From NCBI GenBank assembly GCA_036705565.1, contig JAUBUY010000002.1: a DNA stretch of 64,000 nt; one strand, 5' to 3'. Position numbers and translations under genes: made by a program. The notes below the pieces were generated by a model. It was not told the origin of the DNA. It saw only the letters and a program-made list of their open reading frames with translations, and ran no database searches. Position 1 is the first letter of the stretch; each line of letters starts with the position of its first letter. Shown here in pieces: positions 1 to 9,007 of this stretch. The DNA is from Microcoleus sp036705565 (GTDB taxonomy: Bacteria; Cyanobacteriota; Cyanobacteriia; Cyanobacteriales; Microcoleaceae).

Positions 1-666
1 GGCGCTAACGTGGTCATCAGCTATCTTAACGAAGATGATGATGCTAAAAAGACCAAAGAGGCGATCGAACAACAAGGCCAGCGCTGTATGGCGATCGCCG
101 GCGACATCGGCGATGAAAGCGTCTGCCAAAACCTTGTAGAACAAACAGTTAAAGAATTTGGCCATCTCGACATCCTCGTCAACAACGCCGCCGAACAGCA
201 TCCCCAAGAAAGCATCGAAAACATCACCGCCGAACAATTAGAGCGCACCTTCCGCACCAACATTTTCTCGATGTTTTATCTCACCAAAGCCGCTCTCAAA
301 CACCTCAAAGAAGGAAGTGCAATTATCAACACTACCTCTGTCACCGCTTACAAAGGCAATCAACAATTGTTAGATTACTCCTCCACCAAAGGAGCAATTG
401 TTGCCTTTACTCGCTCCTTGTCTCAAAGTTTAGCTGAGAAAGGAATTCGCGTCAACGGAGTCGCCCCCGGCCCGATTTGGACGCCTCTAATTCCTGCAAC
501 TTTCCCTGAAGAAAAAGTGGAAAAATTTGGTGCAGATACGGCCTTGGGACGCGCCGGTCAACCCGATGAAGTTGCCCCCAGCTACGTGTTTTTAGCTTCA
601 AAAGATTCGTCTTACATGACTGGTCAAATTTTGCATCCCAACGGCGGTTCTGTGATTAATGGCTAA
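1..666 (+). CDS. Short-chain dehydrogenase/reductase, 5' end outside window
   Basis: This is the C-terminal part of an NAD(P)-dependent short-chain dehydrogenase with a Rossmann fold. The reading frame is open from base 1 (Gly-Ala-Asn before the first GTG at 10), so the start and the glycine-rich cofactor motif lie upstream of the window. Visible family marks are the LVNNAA motif after the fourth strand, a catalytic Ser in TTSVTAYKG, and the YSSTK catalytic Tyr-x-x-x-Lys. The closing Gly-rich segment LHPNGG is usual for the family. It most resembles the YghA/YhdF-like general oxidoreductases, but the substrate cannot be told from sequence. The stop is TAA at 664-666. Confidence 0.9.
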   Translation, partial: GANVVISYLNEDDDAKKTKEAIEQQGQRCMAIAGDIGDESVCQNLVEQTVKEFGHLDILVNNAAEQHPQESIENITAEQLERTFRTNIFSMFYLTKAALKHLKEGSAIINTTSVTAYKGNQQLLDYSSTKGAIVAFTRSLSQSLAEKGIRVNGVAPGPIWTPLIPATFPEEKVEKFGADTALGRAGQPDEVAPSYVFLASKDSSYMTGQILHPNGGSVING

Positions 667-721
667 AATCTTCTTGCTCCCAATCCTCGTAGGGGCGGGT
701 TTCACCGAAAATCTTTGATGT

Positions 722-786
722 AATTCATAATCTAAATAAACCCGCCCTCCAAAACTAGGGGAGCGGGTTTATTTAGATTATGAATT
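722..786. repeat. Perfect 24-bp inverted repeat in a repeat-filled gap
   Basis: Bases 722-745 are the exact reverse complement of 763-786, with a 17-base loop, so the unit would fold into a long hairpin. Just before it (from about 691) is a GTAGGGGCGGGTTTCACC motif that recurs at 13133, 45298 and 58703. The rest of the gap (667-1122) has no convincing gene. It carries another CCCGCCCCTAC end near 967-985 and a terminator-like hairpin at 1025-1062. Confidence 0.8.
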
Positions 787-1024
787 TCCCAAAATACAGC
801 ATATTCGGTGGTTCATGAAGTACAGTATCCGCCTTAATTGTTGGTACATTGTTATGTAGGGTGCGGATCTGCTCATGTTTAATGAAACTTGCAGATTGAC
901 TGGTGGCGACGCACCGATGCTTACGACAAGATTGTGTTTACCGCATATACATGGAATATGCTGTATCTTTCGTGAAACCCGCCCCTACAAATAAATAATA
1001 TATTTATTTTTTTAACTTGTCTTT

Positions 1025-1062
1025 CAAAAAACAGTAATCCCGCCACGTTGGTAGCGGGATTG
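1025..1062 (-). terminator. Probable rho-independent terminator of the hemerythrin gene
   Basis: On the minus strand AATCCCGC and GCGGGATT form an 8-bp perfect stem (1054-1061 and 1036-1043), followed after ACTG by a run of six T. It lies about 60 bases past the stop of the minus-strand hemerythrin-domain gene, which is the expected place. Confidence 0.65.
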
Positions 1063-1122
1063 ATAGGTTGCAGTTTAGCTAGTTTTTAGCTCAGCTAGAG
1101 CTACAATTAGCTCGCTGCTAAA

Positions 1123-2151
1123 TTATTTCAGGTTAGCCATTTCTTGCTGCATTGTGCTTTTGGCTGCTTTGAATTGAGTAGCCATTTGTTCCATTTGCGC
1201 TTCGCTCAAGTTGCGGCGAATTTGAGCGAACATATCGCTTTCTTCTTCTTTAACGTGCTCCTGAACTGCTGTTTGGAGCTGTTTGATTTGGGCTTTGAAA
1301 TCAGAAGAACTGGGGTTCATTGACTTAATCTTGGCGAGCATTTGCTTCATTTCTGCTTGCTCGTTGTACAGTTCTTGAGTGTTGCTGTAGTAGCTGCGAA
1401 TTGCTGGGTAAACAATTTGTTCTTCTGCTTCTGCGTGGACGCTTAAATCTTTGTACAACTGACCGAAGAATTCTTGCAGTTTTTTCGGATCGTCGGTGCT
1501 TGCGATTTCCATAAAGAGGGTATCGGCTTTCCGGTGATCCATGGTGAGGATTTCGGTGATGTTCATCTCATCTTTGCTGCGGGTAACTGCACCGCCGATG
1601 ATGCCGGTCATGGCTGCCATTGCATCTTGCACGCGAGCCCAAACGCCTTGGTCGGGGTCTTTGCCTGTCAGTTCGCGGACGCCTAAAATTTCGAGAACTC
1701 CTTTGAGTTGTTCTTGGTGAGCGCGGTTCTCAAAGTTAACTGTGTTGAGCGGGGTAATGGCAGCTTCGATGTCGGCGCCGACTACTTGAGCGGCTTTGTG
1801 AATTAACAAACCTGCCATTGTTTGTTTGTGTTTGAGCAGTTCGTGCTGCGTGACTTTTTCAAACAATGTCAGTTCAGAACCTTGCATGAGTTTCTGAACT
1901 TCTTCAATCATTTTTGTGCTGGTTTCTTTGGGTTCGGCTTGAATGCCGTATTGCACGATCGTAGTTTCTAATACGCCCAAGTTTTTGCGATCGTCTTCGA
2001 GCATATCCCGGAAGCGCTGGGCTAGTTCGGAGTCGTTACAGGAATTGATGAATAATTGCTCGTTGGCGATCAACAGGTTTTGCAGCGCTTTCATGTCTGC
2101 TAATTTAGTTGCGATCGCTTGGCGCTTGGTATCTTCTAAGGTAGCTACCAT
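1123..2151 (-). CDS. Hemerythrin HHE domain-containing protein
   Basis: The 342-residue protein has two helical parts. Residues about 1-160 are a ferritin-like or hemerythrin-like helical bundle without a name I recognise. Residues about 198-320 form a hemerythrin HHE domain, with candidate diiron ligands His206 (in MDHRKAD), His239 and Glu243 (in VHAEAEEQ) and a later HVKEEE segment near residue 293. Such proteins bind oxygen or nitric oxide, or act in iron and stress handling. No signal peptide or membrane segment is visible, so it is probably cytoplasmic. The gene stands alone, with its own terminator-like hairpin at 1025-1062. The family call is secure; the physiological role is not. Confidence 0.85.
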   Translation of the reverse strand: MVATLEDTKRQAIATKLADMKALQNLLIANEQLFINSCNDSELAQRFRDMLEDDRKNLGVLETTIVQYGIQAEPKETSTKMIEEVQKLMQGSELTLFEKVTQHELLKHKQTMAGLLIHKAAQVVGADIEAAITPLNTVNFENRAHQEQLKGVLEILGVRELTGKDPDQGVWARVQDAMAAMTGIIGGAVTRSKDEMNITEILTMDHRKADTLFMEIASTDDPKKLQEFFGQLYKDLSVHAEAEEQIVYPAIRSYYSNTQELYNEQAEMKQMLAKIKSMNPSSSDFKAQIKQLQTAVQEHVKEEESDMFAQIRRNLSEAQMEQMATQFKAAKSTMQQEMANLK

Positions 2152-2340
2152 CTGTCGTTTCTCCTCTCAATGTCTTTAGTGTTCTTACATCTCTTAATTT
2201 ATTGAAATATTCTGATAACATCCTCTTTCTCCCGACTGATTCATTAATATCCCGCGCAACCTATTGACTTTTGAGCAAAAAAATGGTAATTAATTAAGGC
2301 TAAGGTCGTTTTAAAAAAAAGCAAAAATTACCCTTAATAA

Positions 2341-2409
2341 CAACTGACAACAGTCAACTGACAACAGTCAACTGACAACAGTCAACTGACAACGGCCAAC
2401 TGACAACTG
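2341..2409. repeat. 14-bp tandem repeat in the gap 2152-2497
   Basis: The unit CAACTGACAACAGT is repeated about four times with slight decay at the right end. The unit is itself two related heptamers, which fits the short tandem repeats common in filamentous cyanobacteria. Nothing else in 2152-2497 looks like a gene. The stretch holds the upstream regions of the divergent hemerythrin and M16 genes. Confidence 0.85.
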
Positions 2410-2497
2410 ACTTTTGTATCAATTAATCCCGATCGCATAGCTGGAAGGCGCTACCATAGTTGCAGCCGAAGTTAACTAAAGTTTAAGAATAACTAGC

Positions 2498-3763
2498 TTG
2501 TCTCAACTGCTCACTGCTTTAGAGTTCCCAGCCAATGTCTGGAAGCTGAATAATGGGTTAACGGTCATTCACCAGCGGATTTCGGCCACACCGGTGGTCG
2601 CGCTAGACGTGTGGGTGAGGGCTGGCGCTACGCTGGAGCCGGATTCTTGGTCTGGAATGGCTCATTTTCTAGAACACATGATATTTAAAGGGACGGATTC
2701 GATCGCCCCTGGAGAATTTGACCAGGTAATCGAAAATCGCGGCGGTGTCGCCAATGCAGCTACAAGTCACGACTACGCCCATTTTTTCGTCAACGCTGCG
2801 GCCGATTATTTAGCAGAAACAGCGCAGCCGCTGGCAGAATTGCTACTGCGCGCTTCGATTCCCGATCAGGAATTCGATCGCGAGCGAGATGTGGTGCTCG
2901 AAGAAATCCGTCAAGCTCAAGACAATCCCGATTGGCTGGGTTTCCAAGCCATGATGGAAACAGTTTACCAGCGGCATCCCTACAGGCGATCGGTATTGGG
3001 CACGGAAGAGTTGCTGATGTCGCGAACTCCCCACGAAATGCGCTGTTTCCATCGATCGCACTATCAGCCGGAAAATATGACTGTGGTGGTAGTCGGGGGA
3101 ATTGATGAAGAACAGGCTAGGGATGTCACGGGGAAAGCATTCGAGCAGTTTTCCGAGCGGTGGGATTGTCCCAAATTAACCGCAGAAGCGGAACCGCCAC
3201 TGATAGAAATTCGCCGTCAGGAACTCTGTCTCCCCCGATTGGAACAAGCGCGGCTGATGATGGCCTGGACGGGGCCGGGAGTTGAACAGTTGCAAAGTGC
3301 TTGCGGCTTGGATTTGCTGTCGGTGTTGCTCGCAGACGGGCGGACTTCGCGTTTAGTCAGGGAACTGCGGGAAGAATTACAATTGGTAGAGGCGATCGAC
3401 AGCACTTTCTCGTTGCAACGGGAATCGAGTTTATTTACTATCAGTGCAGTCTTGGAGGCGAAGGATATCGAACAGGTGGAATCTCGGATTTGCGATCGGC
3501 TTTGGGAATTGCAGTCTGAGCCGGTTTCCGAGGTAGAATTGCTTCGCTGTCAGCGTTTGCTGTGCAACGATTTTGCTTTCTCGCTCGAAACGCCGGGACA
3601 GCTAGCAGGTCTTTACGGATATTACAATACGATCGCCACTGCGGAATTAGCGCTTAGCTATCCCACGAGGATTAAAGCATTTGGGCCCTTAGACCTTCAG
3701 CGCCTAGCTCAACAATATCTTTCTCCCCGCCGCTACACGGCTGTGGTGCTAAAACCAATCTAA
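2498..3763 (+). CDS. M16 family zinc metallopeptidase (catalytic subunit type)
   Basis: A 421-residue insulinase/pitrilysin-like peptidase. The inverted zinc motif HFLEH is present at residues 56-60, with the expected downstream glutamate in VVLEEI near residue 136, so this chain carries the catalytic metal site. The C-terminal half lacks the Arg-Tyr motif found in active M16 C-terminal domains; that motif occurs in the next gene (4099). Family knowledge says such pairs act together, closing as a clamshell around peptides. The start is a TTG at 2498 with no strong ribosome-binding site; the next Met is past the beginning of the domain, so TTG is preferred. The substrate is unknown. Confidence 0.88.
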   Translation: MSQLLTALEFPANVWKLNNGLTVIHQRISATPVVALDVWVRAGATLEPDSWSGMAHFLEHMIFKGTDSIAPGEFDQVIENRGGVANAATSHDYAHFFVNAAADYLAETAQPLAELLLRASIPDQEFDRERDVVLEEIRQAQDNPDWLGFQAMMETVYQRHPYRRSVLGTEELLMSRTPHEMRCFHRSHYQPENMTVVVVGGIDEEQARDVTGKAFEQFSERWDCPKLTAEAEPPLIEIRRQELCLPRLEQARLMMAWTGPGVEQLQSACGLDLLSVLLADGRTSRLVRELREELQLVEAIDSTFSLQRESSLFTISAVLEAKDIEQVESRICDRLWELQSEPVSEVELLRCQRLLCNDFAFSLETPGQLAGLYGYYNTIATAELALSYPTRIKAFGPLDLQRLAQQYLSPRRYTAVVLKPI

Positions 3764-3808
3764 TTGGTAAACGGGTAAAAATACATATATTTTTAGTACC
3801 GGAGAGAT

Positions 3809-3916
3809 GTTCGGCATTTGTCCGGGGTTCTTTGTGCTTGTGGCGCACCCTAGGGGATAGAGGTTCGGCGTTTGTCCAGGGTTCTTTGTGCTTGTGGCAC
3901 ACCTTACAGGATAGAT
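3809..3916. repeat. Two 54-bp direct repeats between the M16 genes
   Basis: The segments starting with GTTCGG at 3809 and 3863 are near-identical direct copies offset by 54 bases. The remainder of the gap 3764-4098 has ACCAATTACCCATT-type short repeats just before the next gene and no coding sequence. The repeat separates two genes that are otherwise expected to be co-transcribed. Confidence 0.8.
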
Positions 3917-4098
3917 GTTGTTACATTTAGATGTTGTGCGTCAGGCCCTGCCCGGTATGACATCATACAAGATGCAAATGGAAAATAGAAAAATGGCAAT
4001 CAAGTAATTACCAATTACCCATTACCAATTACCCCTTACCCATTTTCAATTACCAATACTTCAGCTACTCTCAGTACAAGTTCCCAACTAAATTAACC

Positions 4099-5367
4099 AT
4101 GAAAAATGAAATCCAGCGCACGGTTTTAGACAACGGTATTGTTGTCTTAGCAGCAGAAAATCCAGCAGCAGATATTATTGCAGCTAGGATATTCCTGCGG
4201 GCCGGCAGTCGCTACGTGCAGCCGGAACAAGCAGGATTGTGTCACTTGCTGTCGGCGGTAATGACTAAGGGAACCGATCGACTGTCTTCGCTGGAAATTG
4301 CCGAGCGTGTAGAATCGGTGGGAGCGAGGTTGAGTGCCGACTCTACTACAGACTATTTTTTAGTGAGTTTGAAGACGGTTTCTGCAGATTTTGAGGAGAT
4401 TTTGGAGTTGGCGGCGCAATTGACGCGATCGCCGAATTTCCCGGAAGCTGAAGTCGAACTTGAACGCCGTATTGCCATATCAGCAATTCGATCGCAACAA
4501 GAACAGCCATTTGCGATCGCCTTCGAGCAATTGCGGCACGCGATGTACCAAGAACACCCCTATGCTTTCTCTCCCTTGGGCACGGAAGCTACTATGTCAA
4601 AGCTCACCAGAAACGAGCTTGAACAGTTCCACAAAACCTATTTCCGTCCCGATAATGTAGTTATTTCGGTAGCCGGCAGAATCTCGACCGAAGATGCGAT
4701 CGCCCTAATCGATCGAACTTTTGGGGACTGGAAAGCGCCTTTAACACCCCTGCCAACTTTAAGCGTCCCCCCCCTGTCACCCTCCCCTCAATCGGTCGTT
4801 ACCGCGCAAGATACGCAGCAATCAGTGATTATGCTGGGCTACCTCGCACCCTCTGTCAAAAATCCCGACTACGCAGCGATTAAATTGCTGAATACTTATT
4901 TGGGTAACGGTTTGTCGAGCCGATTGTTTGTGGAATTGCGGGAAAAGCGGGGCTTGGCTTACGACGTTTCTGCGCTGTACGCGACGCGCTTGGACACGGC
5001 TCAGTTTGTCGTGTACATGGGTACGGCGCCGGAAAATACAACTACGGCTTTTGAAGGATTGCGTACAGAAGTCGATCGACTCGCCAACATCGAACTAAGC
5101 GAGGAAGAATTGCAAGCTTGCAAGAATAAAATGCTCGGTCAATATGCTTTAGGAAAACAAACTAATTCGCAAATTGCCCAAGTTTTAGGTTGGTACGAAA
5201 TTTTGGGATTGGGAATTAAATTTGACCAGCAGTTTCAAGAAGAAATTGCACAGGTGACAGCTTCACAAGCGCGGGATGCTGCTAAGAAATATTTTGTAGA
5301 ACCGTATATTTCTTTGGTGGGCCCGGAGGCGGCGATTACAGAGTTGGGTGTAGTGGCTGTTTGTTAA
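4099..5367 (+). CDS. M16 family peptidase-like protein (non-zinc partner)
   Basis: The 422-residue protein is full length for a two-domain M16 chain, but the position of the zinc motif reads HLLSA instead of HxxEH, so it cannot bind the catalytic zinc in the usual way. It does carry the C-terminal LREKRGLAYDVSA segment, containing the Arg and Tyr that help bind substrate in active M16 enzymes. It therefore complements the upstream protein (2498-3763), which has zinc ligands but no Arg-Tyr motif. The inference is a heterodimeric peptidase. ATG at 4099 begins a typical N-terminus. The two genes are 335 bases apart, separated by repeats. Confidence 0.87.
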   Translation: MKNEIQRTVLDNGIVVLAAENPAADIIAARIFLRAGSRYVQPEQAGLCHLLSAVMTKGTDRLSSLEIAERVESVGARLSADSTTDYFLVSLKTVSADFEEILELAAQLTRSPNFPEAEVELERRIAISAIRSQQEQPFAIAFEQLRHAMYQEHPYAFSPLGTEATMSKLTRNELEQFHKTYFRPDNVVISVAGRISTEDAIALIDRTFGDWKAPLTPLPTLSVPPLSPSPQSVVTAQDTQQSVIMLGYLAPSVKNPDYAAIKLLNTYLGNGLSSRLFVELREKRGLAYDVSALYATRLDTAQFVVYMGTAPENTTTAFEGLRTEVDRLANIELSEEELQACKNKMLGQYALGKQTNSQIAQVLGWYEILGLGIKFDQQFQEEIAQVTASQARDAAKKYFVEPYISLVGPEAAITELGVVAVC

Positions 5368-5654
5368 GTAGGAAATTGGCGATCGAACTTTTCAAAAGTT
5401 CGATCGATGCGATCGGTATTTCTAGGAATGTAAAATGAATGTTTCGCGTTGGGGCGTAAGAGATGAAAATGGGGCATAGGGCATAGGGCATAGGGTAATG
5501 GGGCATCGGTAACGGTTTGATCCGTCACACATCGCGTATTCAATCTGATAGACATCTCCCATAATTCTTGTGGAACAGGCAGGATGCCTGTTCAAAACAG
5601 GCTTTTTAGGAGATGTCTGATATACTAAAAGAATTGATTGGGCTAAGTTGAGCT

Positions 5655-6281
5655 ATGACCATTGCGATCGACCAACCAATACAACAGAAGCCACTCAGCT
5701 TTGACGAGTTTATCGCCCGTTATGGTGGCGATAACCGCTATGAACTGATCGATGGAGAAGTATTCGACTTGGAACCAACAGGCCCTCATGAGGAGGTTGC
5801 AGCCTTCATTACCACAAAAATCTGTGTCCAGATCGATGGAACAGGCTTACCTTGGTTTGTCCTTCAGCGGGGACTATTGCGCCCTTCAAATATTGGTATG
5901 ACAGCATTTCGACCTGATGTTGCAGTTGTCGATCGAGATGAACTTACCAAAGAACTGTTTTGGTCTGACGAGTCGATCCTGACACTGGGTAGTTCGATTA
6001 AATTTGTGGCAGAAGTTGTTAGTAGCAACTGGCAAAATGATTATTCCCGTAAGGTCGAAGACTACGCAGTTTTAGGTATTCCTGAATATTGGATTGCAGA
6101 CTACGCAGGATTAGGTGGTACTCAACACATTGGGAAGCCCAAACAACCCACCCTCTCTATCTGCACTTTAGTGAATGGGGAATATCAAATTCAGCAGATT
6201 CGGGGCAATCAGACCATCGTCTCTCTAACTTTCCCAGATTTAAAACTGACTGCTGAACAGGTGTTGATGGCTGGCAGGTAA
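5655..6281 (+). CDS. Uma2 family (DUF820) putative endonuclease
   Basis: A 208-residue Uma2 protein, a PD-(D/E)XK-fold family greatly expanded in cyanobacteria. Visible family marks are the FDEFIARY-like N-terminus, the RPDVAVVDRDEL strand, the KFVAEVVSS strand with its acidic residue, and the GIPEYWIADY segment followed by a C-terminal FPDLKLTAEQV. It resembles the minus-strand Uma2 protein at 15555-16175. The ATG start at 5655 fits family lengths. The nuclease role is inferred from fold; biochemical function is largely unknown for the family. No partner gene is adjacent. Confidence 0.85.
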   Translation: MTIAIDQPIQQKPLSFDEFIARYGGDNRYELIDGEVFDLEPTGPHEEVAAFITTKICVQIDGTGLPWFVLQRGLLRPSNIGMTAFRPDVAVVDRDELTKELFWSDESILTLGSSIKFVAEVVSSNWQNDYSRKVEDYAVLGIPEYWIADYAGLGGTQHIGKPKQPTLSICTLVNGEYQIQQIRGNQTIVSLTFPDLKLTAEQVLMAGR

Positions 6282-6516
6282 AATCACTACAACACGTAGG
6301 ATATATTAGGATATATTCTTCAGATAAAAATAGGTTTAGCCACAAGGTTTCAGTAGACCGTTCGCGATCAATCTAATTCCTTTGCAACGTAGGGTTATGC
6401 TGAGTGCTGAGTTTTATTATTCTCTATATATTGGCGTAAAACGTTATTAATTAAAGTTTTATACTGTGAGTCTTGAGCCTCACACCACTGCTTCACATCT
6501 GGATCGAGCGGAACTA

Positions 6517-6647
6517 AGGATCGCGAATTAAATAACTTACAATTTTAATTGTTATTGTGGGATGGGCTCTTATAGCCCGTCCAAAAAAGACGGGCTATAA
6601 GAGCCCATCCCACTTTCAAGAGTGGAAGTTATTTAATTCTCATTCCT
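6517..6647 (-). mobile_element. MITE-like element, family 1, copy A (long form, reverse orientation)
   Basis: A 131-bp non-coding element with terminal inverted repeats AGGATCGCGAATTAAATAAC at one end and the complement of AGGAATGAGAATTAAATAAC at the other. It has an inner palindrome of GATGGGCTCTTATAGCCCGTC type. Related copies occur at 23461 (short form), 26173 and 55453. The rest of the gap 6282-6730 shows no gene, only the upstream region of the HlyD gene. Confidence 0.75.
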
Positions 6648-6760
6648 TATTATCCGAAGATACCTGCGCTACAACCGAAAAAACCTAGTGAGACTTCAAT
6701 TGAACCTTTTGTGTTCCCGATCGGTCTAAATTGAACAGACGCCCGATATGTCTAATTTAT

Positions 6761-8581
6761 ATGTACTTAGTAAAGCACTTTCAGATTAAAAAAGAGCTGA
6801 GTCCGTGGGTTAGCGGACTCCTCGCCACTTCCCTGCTTGCAGGAGTAGGCTACACAGCTTACAGCCAACTCACAGTCAAATCCAGCCGCGAAACCAGGCG
6901 CCAGGAAAAAACCGTTGCTGTCGAAAGGGTGAACCTGCCGATTACAATTTCGGCAAACGGCACAATTGTGCCCGAACGTTCCGTTAACGTCAGCCCCAAA
7001 ACTTCAGGAATGCTCAAAAGTTTGCTTGTCAAGGAAGGAGATAGGGTTGAACAAGGGCAGATTCTCGCCTACATGGACGACTCCAACCTTCAGGGGCAAC
7101 TTACCCAAACTCGCGGACAACTCGCAGCCGCAGAAGCAAACCTGGAAAAATTGGTCAACGGCACTCGAACCCAGGACATTGCCGTGGCTAAGGCAGTGTT
7201 AGCAGAACAACAAGCAAGTCTGGAAAAATTGCTCAACGGCAATCGAAGCCAGGATATTGCCGTAGCTGAGGCAGCGTTAGCTGAACAACAAGCAAGTCTG
7301 GAAAAATTGCTCAACGGCAATCGAAGCCAGGATATTGCCGTAGCTGAGGCAGCGTTAGCTGAACAACAGGCAAATTTACAAAAATTGCTTAAGGGCAATC
7401 GCCCTGAAGACATCGCCCAAGCAGTCGCCCAACTCAGAGATGCCGAATACGCCAAAAACCAAGCAGAGGAAGACTTTCAGAGAAATCAGGAACTCTACAA
7501 TGCCGGAGCCATTGCTTTGCAAATTGTCAACAACTCCCGCACCGCGCGCGATCGAGCTCAAACGCAAGTCAGACAAGCCGAACAAGCTGTAGCTTTGCTG
7601 CAAGCGGGTGCTCGCCCCGAAGAAATCGCTTCAGCGCGGGCTGCTGTCGAGCAAAAACGGCAAGCTTTGACCCTAGCCCGATCGGGCTCACGCCCGGAAG
7701 ACATCGCTGCGGGGCGGGCCGCTGTGGAGCAAAAACGGCAAGCTTTGGCCCTAGCGCGATCGGGCGCACGCCCGGAAGAAATCGCAGCAGCCCAGGCCGC
7801 CGTCGAGCAAAAACAGCAAGCTTTAGCGCTGCTAGAAGCCGGTTCCCGCCCCGAAGACATCGCCCAAGCCCGCGCCCAAGTTCTCGCCGCTAGAGGCAGC
7901 CTGCAAAGCGTTCAAGCGCTGATCGACGACACTGTGCTACGGGCTCCTTTCACCGGCACTGTCACCCGCAAGTACGCAGATCCGGGCGCTTTTGTGACTC
8001 CCACGACGGCAGGTAGTGCGGTTTCTTCGGCGACTTCTTCTTCGATTTTGTCCTTAGCTTCAAAAAATCAATTAGTAGCAAACGTAGCAGAAACTAATAT
8101 TGCTCAGATTCAGATCGGCCAGGCTGCGTCTATTCAAGCCGATGCTTTTGCGGGAAAGACTTTTGCAGGTAAAATCACTCAAATTTCGCCTCAGTCGATC
8201 GTGCAGCAAAATGTGACAAGTTTTGAGGTAAAAGCGGCAATTATTAATGATGATAAACAAATGCTGCGATCGGGCATGAATGTGAATGTTGAGTTTAAGG
8301 CTGGTGAACTCAAAAATGTTTTGGTAGTTCCGACTGCGGCAATTGTCCGCCAACAAAGGGAAACGGGGGTTTATGTTCCCGGTGGAGAAGATGGTAAACC
8401 TGCTTTTATGCCGATTAAGACTGGTATGACGGTGGATGACAAGACGGAAGTGCGATCGGGTTTGAAAGGAAATGAAAAAGTGCTGCTTAGTTTACCCCCC
8501 GGATTGCGGCCTCGATCCCAAAATCCATCGTCGGGTGGAATTCCAGGTTTGCAACCGGGTGGGGGAAGGCGCTTGCGTTAG
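6761..8581 (+). CDS. HlyD/MacA-type periplasmic adaptor of an ABC or RND exporter
   Basis: About 606 residues from the ATG at 6761 (an upstream TTG at 6731 is in frame but adds nothing family-like). An N-terminal membrane anchor (SGLLATSLLAGVGYTAYSQL) is followed by a lipoyl/barrel-sandwich strand (GTIVPERSVNVSPKTSG), then a long helical hairpin, then the returning lipoyl part (VLRAPFTGTVTRKYADPG), beta-barrel and membrane-proximal domains. The hairpin is enlarged by repeats of 26 residues, of the LAEQQASLEKLL and ARPEEIAAARAAVEQK kinds. The next gene (9008) is a MacB-like permease, so the two probably form an export system. No ATPase gene lies between or next to them. Confidence 0.88.
   Translation: MYLVKHFQIKKELSPWVSGLLATSLLAGVGYTAYSQLTVKSSRETRRQEKTVAVERVNLPITISANGTIVPERSVNVSPKTSGMLKSLLVKEGDRVEQGQILAYMDDSNLQGQLTQTRGQLAAAEANLEKLVNGTRTQDIAVAKAVLAEQQASLEKLLNGNRSQDIAVAEAALAEQQASLEKLLNGNRSQDIAVAEAALAEQQANLQKLLKGNRPEDIAQAVAQLRDAEYAKNQAEEDFQRNQELYNAGAIALQIVNNSRTARDRAQTQVRQAEQAVALLQAGARPEEIASARAAVEQKRQALTLARSGSRPEDIAAGRAAVEQKRQALALARSGARPEEIAAAQAAVEQKQQALALLEAGSRPEDIAQARAQVLAARGSLQSVQALIDDTVLRAPFTGTVTRKYADPGAFVTPTTAGSAVSSATSSSILSLASKNQLVANVAETNIAQIQIGQAASIQADAFAGKTFAGKITQISPQSIVQQNVTSFEVKAAIINDDKQMLRSGMNVNVEFKAGELKNVLVVPTAAIVRQQRETGVYVPGGEDGKPAFMPIKTGMTVDDKTEVRSGLKGNEKVLLSLPPGLRPRSQNPSSGGIPGLQPGGGRRLR
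7199..7354 (+). repeat. 78-bp tandem duplication inside the HlyD gene
   Basis: Units 7199-7276 and 7277-7354 differ at one base and each encode 26 residues beginning LAEQQASLEKLL. A third, diverged unit follows. A second series of the same 26-residue period, of the RPEEIAAARAAVEQKRQAL type, covers about 7610-7860. The near-identity of the first two units points to a recent duplication that lengthened the coiled-coil hairpin by one full turn of the repeat. Confidence 0.9.
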
Positions 8582-8725
8582 TAGTCAGTCCGCGCAGTAG
8601 GGGCTAGTTGGTTCGTCGCAGAGTCCGCTAGTTCGTCGCAGAGTCCGCCAGGGATTGAAATCCCTGTCTCATAGCGAAAGTCCTCTGAAAGAGGACTGAA
8701 GAGTTAGTTGATGTAGATCGGTTTT

Positions 8726-8929
8726 AGACGAATTTTCAGTCGGTTTCAACCGACTTTAGCTATGAGACGGGGGTTTCAACCCCCGGCGGATCGTGCCACA
8801 AATCATATCGTTTCCGGCTGCATCATCAGACGAATTTTCAGTCGGTTTCAACCGACTTTAACTATGAGACGGGGGTTTCAATCCCCGGCGGTTTGTGCCA
8901 TAAATCATATGGTTTCCGGTTGCATCGTC
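8726..8929. repeat. Two 102-bp tandem direct repeats with internal palindromes
   Basis: Copies 8726-8827 and 8828-8929 are nearly identical. Each contains hairpins of the CAGTCGGTTTCAACCGACTT and GGGGGTTTCAACCCCC kinds. Related palindromes occur upstream at 8638-8700 and again at 46441-46650. The gap 8582-9007 holds only this repeat material between the HlyD adaptor and the permease and has no sign of an ATPase gene. Confidence 0.85.
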
Positions 8930-9007
8930 AGGTGATAAATTAGGGACCAATTTAGGCAGAATCCTTAGAAGTTGCCACCAAATAACAAATAACTAATAAC
9001 TAATAAC

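Noticed and set aside
3672..3902. Minus-strand 76-residue frame with repeated HKHKEP segments
   Set aside because: It is the 54-bp direct repeat read in frame plus the antisense of the peptidase end.
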